Assembly (NCBI GenBank): GCA_035771165.1
Contig: JAWNZC010000220.1
Span: forward strand, 795,001 to 859,000
From: Paragorgia papillata
Taxonomy: Eukaryota; Cnidaria; Anthozoa; Scleralcyonacea; Coralliidae
DNA length: 64,000 nucleotides
Direction: 5' to 3'
Under the pieces are notes generated by a model. That model was not told the DNA's origin. It searched no databases and saw nothing but the letters and a program-made list of their open reading frames with translations. The position numbers were made by a program, and so were the translations under genes. Of this stretch, positions 1 to 30,625 are shown in pieces (within the stretch, counting starts at the first letter, position 1; each line of letters opens with the position of its first letter).

Positions 1-143
1 GATAACTAATAAACACCACAAATTCTCGCTTCTATCACTGCATTATAAAATTCAGTTGTGCGTGGTCAAAGAAATACTGCAGTCAAAAAAACACTTCGTT
101 TTGCAAGGATTTGACGTGAAGTCTCCGTTAGATGAATCACTTA

Positions 144-567
144 GGGCCTGTTCACACGAGACCGGGTTATCTCGGGGGGTAGGGATAACTCGGGGGCTAG
201 GGTCAAAGTTGACCCTATTTCACATGATAAAACGCAACTACCGAGTTGTCCCTGGCCCCCGAGATAACCCTAGTTTCATATGAACGCTTCACACCGAGTT
301 ATCCCGAGCAACAGCATAAATACGCATGCCTAAGTTGACCCTACCCCCCGAGATAACTTGGGTGAAAGCGTTCACATGGAGGTAGGGATAACTCGGGGGG
401 CTAGGGTTACCCTATCACTCCGACCGAGTTATCCCTATCCCCCGAGTTATCTCGGTCTCATGTGAACGGTTTACTTTTTTAACATGGAAATAAACTAACA
501 CCGAGTTATCTCGGGGGATAGGGATAACCCTACCCCCCGAGATAACTCGCCTCATGTGAACAGGCCC
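144..567. mobile_element. Harbinger-like MITE
   Basis: TIR GGGCCTGTTCACA, 3-bp duplication TTA (141-143, 568-570). The paralogous introns at about 25510, 27060, 37840 and 40490 show the empty site CACTTAGATGG, confirming insertion. The interior is built of CCGAGTTATC/GATAACTCGG inverted motifs. A related piece lies at 59643-59930. Confidence 0.7.
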
Positions 568-581
568 TTAGATGGTCTTAC

Positions 582-11800
<11,219 letters not shown>

Positions 11801-13312
11801 TTTCTGAAACCGAAAAGCCCGAGGATTGCGCTGGCCGTACTAACAGTAAGCTTAGCAACCAACTGGCGCTATCTCGTTACTAAAACTTCACAAGATCTCG
11901 AGACCTTTTTATATGTTTTTTAACAACGTGTTAATCGCGTCCGCCGTTTAACATCCGCTTATAAGTAATGGTTGAACAGTCGCGGGATTAGTTGTTCCAG
12001 ATGTAAAATGTTGAATTTGCATTCGACAGGTGATACTTCCGTAAACATCAATATATCAATATATATATATATATATATATTTCATTACTCGAGTAACTGA
12101 ACAGACTTGATATTGCGCGGCAGTAATGAGTTCTTAGAATAAAAACAGCTATATGTAAACGAACACTTGTTCAAAGAAGAATACCTTATGTAGACTAAAA
12201 GGATACTATTTTGTTTTATTGCGTTGTGTTTAATATCATACAAAACCATAATTTATTATCTGATTTTAAAACAACGAGAAACACCGTTGAAAAACCTAAA
12301 TTAGATATGATAACAATAATAATAATAATTATTATATGGCTGGGCTTGTTTTCGGGTCATTACGCCAAACGGCGCACGCTGATTGGTTGCTGAGAGGTCC
12401 GGAAAAAGCCGTAATCCCTCTCGGCACTGTGAGAGGGCATTACGTCCTTTTTAATGACCTGCAAGTTTTGGCGGGAAAATTACTGAGTTGATTTGAATGA
12501 AAATAAAAGTGAATTAGGTATATTCGTTGGAAAATTTTGAACAATAATACGTCCTGAAACATCAGTGTTTCTTTTTATAAAAACTTCTTATTTAAAAGCG
12601 CGAAAAATAAAAGCCTAACAGGTGTAAACATGAAGCGAAACGAACAAGCTCAAAAGTAAGAAGTAAAAACGTAGAACTAAAAACAGATAAGAAAACAAAC
12701 CAAAAGCCATATAATAAAAGGCTTATTAACCTCGTTTTCTCGGTCTGTACGGGAAAGTATTTGCCCTCGGTTTCTCTCGCACAAACCTCGCTCCTTCGTC
12801 GCTCGGTCTGTACGAAAACCTCAGGCAAATACTTTCCCGTACAGACCTCGAACGCGGTTAATAAGCCTTTAATAAAATCGACTATTCACTTTACATAGAC
12901 TTCATATCAATGACCAACCAGGTTTCGGCTAAAACGGATGACTCAAAGGGACTAGTCCAGTCCTTTCGCGCCTTTTCCAAAATATGTCGTCAAATTTGTT
13001 TTTCCAAAAAGCTAGGGGTAAACCAGATTTCTGATTAGGGTTAGGGTTTTTGTTGTGGTTAGGGTATCGTAAAGATTGCTAAAATATTGAGACTCACTGA
13101 AGCTTGACGGCAAATTTGGAAAAAACAAATTTGACGACATATTTTTGAAAAGCTACGTAAGGACTGGACGAGTCCTTTTGAGGCATCCCTTTTAGCCTCG
13201 ACGCAATAACCAGACACAGTGCGAATAATTCTTCGACTTGTTCTTTAGGAACCAGCGTTTTCTCCCTGAGTCGCGTGTGCAACTCTGGACACCTATGAGT
13301 TGTTTAAGAATA
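11801..13312. other. Intergenic A-B
   Basis: TA-rich tracts, foldback repeats with CCATATAATAA borders (12325-12875) and a fragment of T-L-V-P-K-E-Q-V coding similarity at 13228-13262. No other gene seen. Confidence 0.5.
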
Positions 13313-22184
<8,872 letters not shown>

Positions 22185-22282
22185 TTTCGGTTAGTCCACT
22201 AAGCGAATGTCCTGCTTTGAGCAATAACGAAGCAGAATCGATTATGATGAAACGGGGTGTATACTAAATCGTCACACTTCAG

Positions 22283-22299
22283 TTCTGCGGCCTGCTGTT
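22283..22299 (-). promoter_or_regulatory. Conserved upstream motif, gene B (also C and D)
   Basis: AACAGCAGGCSGCAGAA lies about 100 bp before the gene B ATG, at 34067-34083 for C, and at 47276-47292 for D. The D upstream DNA is otherwise different from B/C, so conservation suggests a promoter or 5'UTR element. In B/C a CTTTATAAC box lies just upstream (22300-22308). Inference only. Confidence 0.3.
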
Positions 22300-22849
22300 C
22301 GTTATAAAGGACAGAATATTAAATTTATGACCCACGCTGTTTACATCAAAGGACCGTATTAAGTCTGCATTGTTTAAGTCAAAGTGTCAAACTGCATGGG
22401 CCTGTACCCTGTAATGCGTCGGCTGTTCATACACTGGTGACCAAAGAATCCAATGAAGTTTTATATTTGATTTGGATTTCTATGTCTCAAAGTGTACTGT
22501 TGGCAGCAGAGGTTTGACTGGAGGAGGTTTGAAGAGATCCGGACATCGGGTGGTGGTGTGATATGTGGGAAAACAACAAGAAAATTGAATAACCCCTCCC
22601 CCCACTCAACCCCCAACCCCCAAAACAAAAAAACCCAAAAAAAAACCCCAAAAAACCCCAACAACAAACAAAAGAAACTGAGCCCGTGTAGAATAAAAGG
22701 AAATATAACCATGTAAGGTTGCGGAAAATAGCTTATAATAAAAAATAGTAAAAAAGCGACTGTATTTATTGAGTTTGATTTAGAGGCTGATAATCAATGG
22801 CCCTCATTTCTTCACGAAACTAGTTTGTTTAACTGGGGAAACTCACTCT

Positions 22850-23355
22850 CCTCCGCAGAGGCCTCTTGGGCTTTACAGAAGACTGACTGAGAAGAGTATT
22901 TAGTAGGGCTCAGAAGAGGATTTAGTAGGCGTTTTATGCGCTTGGACATTCCCTTCACGTGGGCTGGCACAGGCCTTGGGGGAAGGGCACGCGCGGGCTG
23001 GGAGGGGAGGGCGCACGGGGAGCGATGAGAAGGAGGAACCATCTTCCCCCGCGCGTTTGCAATTCCGCATCCCCATTCTCTCCACGCGTCCCCAAAACAC
23101 CCCCTGTGAGCCCTACTAAATCCTCTTCTCAGTCTTCTGGAAAGACCATTGAAAAGCCCTAAATCCTCTTCTGAAAAGCCCAAGAAGCCTCTGCGGAGAG
23201 AGGGAAACCTGAGAACCCGGAGAAAACCCCCCGAGGCACACGAGAAAATCAACAACTCTACTCACATTAGCCTAGTCACCCATCCGAGTACTACCCACAT
23301 TCGATCGGGCTTAACTTCAGCGGTGAGAGGCAGCGCGCTAACAGCTTATGCCATG
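22850..23355 (-). repeat. 5S-rRNA-derived SINE-like repeat
   Basis: Read on the minus strand, the head (about 23355-23268) contains GAAGTTAAGC, TAGTACTCGGATGGGTGAC and a GGCATA…GCGCGC start in the order and spacing of 5S rRNA. A CT-rich body follows. A second copy is the unit 2 paralog at about 35100-35685, and a fragment of the same head lies at 3505-3590. Confidence 0.5.
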
Positions 23356-24739
23356 CATGAATCATTTTCCCGCGCGACCTTGCAATACTGATAGCAACAT
23401 TGCAATATTGATCGCAACATTGCACTTAGCAAGTTGGTAAAAATTCGATCGCATTTTAAATATCGAACTTCACATAATATGAAGTTCTATTGAAAGCCAG
23501 AACAACTAACTCTAAGTAAACTTCATGTTATGTGAAGTTCGATATTTAAAATGCGAATTTTTAGCAACTTGCCAAGGAGTCGCCGTTGTATCGTTAGCAA
23601 GTCAACATTGCAATGTTGCTGTCAATATTGCAAGGTCGCGCGGTAAAGAACATCCTGTTTGACTGTAAAAGGGGGAGGCTTATGGGAGAAAAGAGATTTA
23701 TTCTAAACCCTACCGTAACCGAGAAATTCTCTACTTAATCAAGCAAATATATTAAACGATACAAACTTACAATTATTTTATCTGTATCAAATGAAAACTA
23801 GCAAATATAGTAATCAACCACAAGTCCAACTCACGTCATCACCGTCATTACAAGCAACCGCATTCATCACCATTACGCAGGCTAATGACCATCCTACGCC
23901 ATCCTGGTTACGTTCCACCACCAGCTTTAACCGTCAAAAGTGCCGGAGGGAGTTCCCTGGATGAGGTATAGGATGACGTTGAATAGCGCAATATGGCATC
24001 AGTGATGGCGTAGGTTTCGCGCGTGCTCATCGGAAAAAAGGGAGACAAGTTTTCGCGCGAGTTTATTTTATTTTATTAGCTTTGCCATATTTTTACATAA
24101 CAGAAATAACTTTAAAATATAAATACAGAGAAAAATATAAAGGAACACGATGGCGGGGTATCCGCAACAACAGCGCCAATTACTGCGGGCCCAACAATAA
24201 AACAAAAAACGAATTACAGATTAAAAACAACACGAAATATTTTAGAGGCTACGGACGGAGTTACATTTTACACAACTAGTTTTCCAGGTTCTAGGGTCAT
24301 CTGGATTCATAGGCGGATTGTAAAGCATCAAAGTAATAGTCAAGTAAAATAGTTCTAAAACAATTAGGATTGGTAATGTTAAAGATATCATATATAATCG
24401 TTAACAAGAGTGTTCCATATTCTCACAGATCTGTTAAAGAACGAGTTGTGAGTGTTAGGTCTGTACATTTTGAAACGTGCGCGTTACTTGGCAACGAACA
24501 CATTGAATGGCGCAATAAGACATAAGTGATCACCTACATTTCGTACAGGAGCTCACCTATAAAAAGGAGTGAAACGTGAGCGCTACTACAAATAACGAAC
24601 ACATTGAAAAGAAACAGCCAATCCAAGTGCGGTCCAAATCCCAGAGACCAGGGTGTTCCCAATTTTCAGATAAAAAAAAAAAAAATAGTGCGTTGAGATG
24701 GACCCATGTTGACATAAAGCTAGGATCACGATGTGAGGT

Positions 24740-25134
24740 TTACGGAAGATTTGCCGGATCAAACAGCTCGCAAGTGTTATCCTTGGGTTTGTCAGGGGTG
24801 TTATTTCTCTCCGAGGGTCTGACAAGTTCTTGGTACCCATGTTCAGCACTGGAGTCTCGCCGATTGTCCATGAGTGCTTGGTAGGGCGATGCCGGTACTA
24901 CGTAGGACGATGCTGGTACTTGGTAGGGCGATGCCGGTACATGGTAGGGCGATGCCGGTACTACGTAGGACGATGCTGGTACTTGGTAGGGCGATGCCGG
25001 TACTACGTAGGGCGATGCCGGTACTTCGTAGGGCGATGCTGGTACTTCGTAGGGCGATGCTGGTACTTCGTAGGGCGATGCTGGTACTTCGTAACTTGCC
25101 TCCGAGGTATTTTCGGCGTCGTGGCTCTGTATTC
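24740..25134 (-). CDS. Gene C exon 9: YxVP-repeat cytoplasmic tail
   Basis: Acceptor GTTGTCGTAG, phase 1, stop TAA at 24740-24742. Ten heptads Y-x-V-P-A-S-x (x at +1 is E, V, Q or H) from a 21-bp minisatellite at about 24890-25095. Then come Y-Q-A-L, twelve residues, Y-Q-E-L, and a C-E-L-F end where gene D has Y-E-L-F. YxxP is the known docking motif class for Crk-type SH2 domains, and Y-V-x-P suits PLC-gamma; binding here is inference. Confidence 0.74.
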
Positions 25135-28100
25135 CTACGACAACGAAAAAGATAGTAAACACAACATTAATGCTTTGAATGTTAGCTTAGTGACAAATTG
25201 TAATTTTAACTACATCTCATATTCAAACGCTACCACTTATAAGGAGCACATATGACTATGAATTTACAACCTTAGCTCTCAGTCCTTCATCAGAGCAAAT
25301 GCTTCCTCAGAGGATTTTCTCTGATGAAGGTCTTAGTCAACATGCAGGTCGAAAGCTGAACAATACCGAATTAACACCACAAATTCTCGCTTCTATCACT
25401 GCATTATAAAATTCAGTCGTGCGTGGTCAAATAAATATTGCAGTAAAAAAAACCACTTCGTTTTGCATGTATTTGACGTGAAGTCTCCGTTAGATGCAGA
25501 TCGGATCACTTAGATGGTCTTACCAACGTTAGTAGTGGGAGAATGATTATTCTCGTTGTCTGTCATCCCAGCAAGCATCCAACTTTGTGTATCACGGTTC
25601 GTCGTTTCTGCAAAAAAGAGAACAAAAAAACAATGTTTTCTTTGGTCTAATAACATTGCTGGCTCATGTTTTAAACATTTCTTCAAAAGTTCATTAACTC
25701 ATTCCCTCGGGCTTCCCACAGGCTGAGCTATCACCACATCTGATTGGTCGAGATAACATTGGATGTTTTAGGTATTCTGATTGGTAGAAACAAGGCGGGC
25801 GGCAGGCTAACTCGCGGGCATTTGTTTTTAGGGCTCAAATTATATTAAATAAGTGATACCAGAATTGCCGGCTGTTAAAAACAACTTCAAAATGAATGAA
25901 AATGTGAGGAAAGCTGGCGAAACACCCGTAAAAACGTCGGAAGAATATGTAATGATGGGTCATGTCGTCTCTGTGCCCTGGCTGCCATACAACGAAGTCC
26001 ATGGGACGGCAATTCAGTGTGTTTTCTACTGTTGGGCGAACGAAAGACTTGGTGAACAAAGTCAAAAAGTATTTTGGCTGCGAAAGGAAAGTACAACACA
26101 GGGCAGAATTTATGTGTTTGGCCATTGCGAAGCAGGCATTTTTCAAACAAGAATTCACGATTAAACGAAGCCTAAATGTTTTTCAAAACGCTGAATTGAA
26201 TCCGACCGAAAACTCACGAAAACAAGGCGGCCCGGCCAGACAACGGCAATCCAGTTTCTTGCGAATTTGGTACAACGGTGAAGCAAATGATAAATACTAA
26301 GCATTTACAGATATTTATTAAAAGTCTATTTATTTTAATAATTCGACAATGTATTTGGAAATGAATGTTTTGATTGTTTTCAGTTTGGTCAAGCTGAACT
26401 AAATATTCAGAAAAATTTGAGCCTGACTAGGCGCGATAAAGTTAGTGAAGCCTGGGTCCGAGTCAAAAATGAGTCAAAATTTGACTCATTTTTTGCAGCC
26501 TGTGCCAGGGCCATTTGTTCCCGCCATTTTGTTTTTGGCCGCCATCTTGGCCCAGCCCCCACAAATGGCCCTGGGGACGAGGTTGGGTTAGAGCGTCTAA
26601 CCGGTCATTAGAAGGTTGCAGGTTCGATCCCTGTCTGGGGTTCAGAGATCTTTTCTAAGTAATTGAGCTTGACGAACATCTACCAAACGTCTGTTACATT
26701 ACACCACGCTCGCAAACGTACCACATGCACTACATGTATACGTACAACTTAATTATCATAAATTGTAATAGAAGCTAGAATTTGTGGGAACACCGTGTTT
26801 ATTATTTATTGTTTGGCTTTCGACCTGTTGACTCAGTCCTTCATCAGAGCAAATGCTTCCTTAGAGGATTTTCTCTGATGAAGGTCTGAGTCAACAGGTC
26901 GAAAGCTATGCAATAAATAATAAACACCACAAATTCTCGCTTTTATCACTGCATTATGTAATTCAGTCGTGCGTGGTCAAAGAAATACTGCAGTCAGAAA
27001 AACCACTTGGCTTTGCAAGGATTTGACGTAAAGTCTCCGTTAGATGCAAATCCGATCACTTAGATGGTCTTACCAACGTCAGTAGTGGGAGAATTATTAT
27101 CCCCGTTGTCTGTCATCCCAGCAAGCATCCGACTTTGTGTATTACGGTTCGTCGTTTCTGCAAACAAAAGCAATGTTTTCTTCGGTCTAATAACATTGCT
27201 GGCTCATGTTTTAACATTTCTTCAAAAGCTCATTCACAATTCATTAGAAAAACACAAAAGGAATCTTTCTTACTGTTTGAGTGTGCGCTTTGCTCTTGAC
27301 GTCTGAAAAATAGTTTTAAAATACAGTTTTGAAAAAGTTAAGAAGTCTGGAGTAGAGTAGAGTAGAGTGGAGTGGAGTGGAGTGGAGTGGAGTGGAGTGG
27401 AGTGGAGTGGAGTGGAGTGGAGTAGAGTAGAGTAAAGTAGAAGTAGAGGTTTGTGCATGATATGATATATACATTACAACATGATACAGTACATTACGAT
27501 ATGAGATCGGGTGGTTGAGGTGCAGTAGGGGAGAAAAAGAACGCCATATATCGCATATAGTTGTTGTGTTTGTGATACCTATTTTTTCGCTTGTAGAACA
27601 TCAATCCAATCCCTGCAGTAATCGCCATCACGACCAGAATTACGCACACAATTATAATGATAATTTTAAAGCTCTGGCTGTCTCTTCTTGGTGTTGGTGT
27701 TCGTGTTGGTTCTGGTGTTGTTGTTGTTGGTGGTGGTGGTGGTGGTGGTGGTGGTGGTGGTGGTGTCGGTGTCGGTGTTGGTGTTGGGGTTGGATTGGTT
27801 GGTCCCAAGAAACCTTCAAAAAATCAAAACAACTGTATTTATTGATAGCAACCGATATGACAGTATTTTTAATTTTGATAACCCATTGCATGCCCATTGC
27901 ATGCCCTCATTAATATTGCTCTTCTATGAAAAAGAGGAATACCATAATAATTTATATAGATCGTTTTCACTCACGTGATCGGTGGCCCCATTGAGGTGGT
28001 GAAACAATACAAAATATTTGAATAAGAAAGAGCTAATTCCCATACCGTACACCAATATGGCCGCCATTTCATTGTTTTGGTACACCAATATTGCCGCCAT

Positions 28101-30345
28101 GACGTCAGATGAAAACGATCTATTAAGTAATACGTACCAGTTATGTTTGGTTTGAATTTGATTAAAATACAATGTGTTTGATGAATATTTTCTCGTCCTT
28201 GGTCAGTGTTGCCAGTTTTACAACGAAAATTTAATTTTACAATTACTCCTAGTTTCCAAGTCTCTGGCGTCTTGTTTAAATTCCACTGTAAATAAAAAAA
28301 AATCAGCATTTTAGAAATAGCAATACTAAAGACCAAAGAATATTTAAAGAGTAATTGAGGTGAAATATATCTCGGTTGCTTTAGTTTGAAGGAATTTAGA
28401 TAACTTTTCCATATTTCGTTGTGTTCAGTCTTGAGATATTTAACAATTATTGGACGAGGTTGAGCAAAATATCGTGATTTGTCAGTGGCGAGCAGATCAA
28501 TTATTTGCCGATGCCGAAGGCAGAGAAAACTGTCGAGTGTTTAGCAATGGAATACTGACGTTTTGAGTGGAGCTTTTCATAAAAACTTTCAATTGTTTCT
28601 TTTACAATTTATAATATTGTTTATTGTGTTACAGGTTATACATATTAAATAAGCAAATTGTTTTGCAAAATTTAGTTTATATGTTATAAATTATGAAAAT
28701 AATTTTTACCTTTAAAAATAACTGTAAATACTCGTACGTTAATTTATTTAATTTTATTAGCATTGCCAGATAAAAAATGTTTATGTGCAGATATAAGCAA
28801 CATAAAAAAGTTACTTATAGTTAATACAAACTAAATGCTAGTAACGATGGCAGGGGATCGATCCGCAACAGCAATTAGCCAATTACAGCGGGCCCGAGAT
28901 ATGAGTTAATGTGATAAAGCTGTATAAGTATACTAAGTATAAACTAAATATATATAATTTACAGATACAGATGCTAACAACAGCAAGAAATTGGACGGCT
29001 AAGACTACGGACAGAATTACATTTTAGACATATAGTTTTAAACGTGCGAGGCTTTTCACATTTTCACTTACCTTTAGAAATGTCTTCTCTTCACTTGTGA
29101 AGATCTTAAAAATATTATCTTTTAAAGATAATGGTTTCCAAACATCTTGATGTAAATATTGTGTTTGTTCCTGCAAGATGGAACAATTATTGTTGTTCTT
29201 ATCAAGCGCAATTTCTTTCTGTCCAATGTTCTTAACTATTTCTCTCTTTTTGGTTTTATCCAGAATAATCAAAGCAGAGCCGTCGTTGAATCTTTCACAC
29301 CCTACAGCTAAGAAGTGGATGGCATCACTCAAACGTTTATTCAAGGTAGTGTTCTCTTTTAGTAACTTTGACATTGTTTCAGTGCTGTAAAAGTTACATA
29401 ATTTGTGTAACTAGTGACAGTTACATCGTCAGAAAAGTAACTAGTTACCGATAAAAGTTACAATGAAAAGAAAGTAACTAGTTACAGTTACAAAGTAACT
29501 CCAAACATTTTGTAACTAGTTACATTCCTTTGTCCGTGTTACTGGAATCAACAAAGAAATTACTGGTTTTTAGATGCCAGTACCATAATTATGTTTTTAC
29601 AGCTAAATATAGTTGTCACTAAGCAGAAATAGTCAAATTGTACATAATATACCTTTATTATTATTTCTCAAATTCATTAATAATTCATGAGAATTTTACT
29701 CAATCAGACAGCTCCATTCCGTCACGTGAATGGGCTGTGAAACACCGGTAAAGCACTGCATCAAACACTAGTGTTTGATCTGTTTCTTCATCAAACACTA
29801 GAGTTTCATTTATGTTAATTAAACAGGAAACACGATACGATTGAGTAAAATTGTATCACAAAACATCCACAAGTCCCACAACGGTGGCTCATTGGTTCAT
29901 TGTCTTTCATTTGAGAAGCCATTTCAAAAACTCGTTCTGCGTGTTTGATCACGGTATCAAAACACTCGAAAGCTATGAATCTCTCGGGGCTTCGCCCCTC
30001 GAGATTCATTAGCTTTCTCGTGTTTTGATACCGTGATCAAACACTTGAACTCGTTTTTGAAATAGTACATCAAAACCATTTTTTATCAACAAAGAATGAC
30101 ATCCTCAACTGAAAATCAGTAACTATAGCCACATTTTTAAACCAAATATTGTAACTAGTTACAGTTCTTTAAAAAAGTAACTAGTTATTGTTGCTTCTTC
30201 AAAAAGTAACTAGTTATAGTTACAGTTACTTCTTCAGAAAAAGTAACTACTTTCAGTTACAGTTACTTAAAAATGTAACTAGTTACTGTAACTAGTTACT
30301 TGTAACGAAGTTACTCACAGCACTGCATTGTTTAACCAAAATTGC

Positions 30346-30376
<31 letters not shown>

Positions 30377-30443
30377 TTGTTTGTTTGTTTGTTTGTTTGT
30401 TTGTTTGTTTGTTTGTTTGTTTGTTTGTTTGTTTGATTGTTTG

Positions 30444-30504
<61 letters not shown>

Positions 30505-30529
30505 GTGATTGATTGAATGAATGAGTAAG

Positions 30530-30625
<96 letters not shown>

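Noticed and set aside
13094..13282. Possible extra gene B tail exon with T-L-V-P-K-E-Q-V
   Set aside because: Similar to part of exon 9, but no convincing acceptor and the exon 9 frame already ends in a stop; left as a remark.
25835..26300. Frames of 87-112 codons on both strands, repeated at 39264-39792
   Set aside because: They lie inside a non-autonomous element family and are conserved only because the segment was recently duplicated; no recognisable domain.
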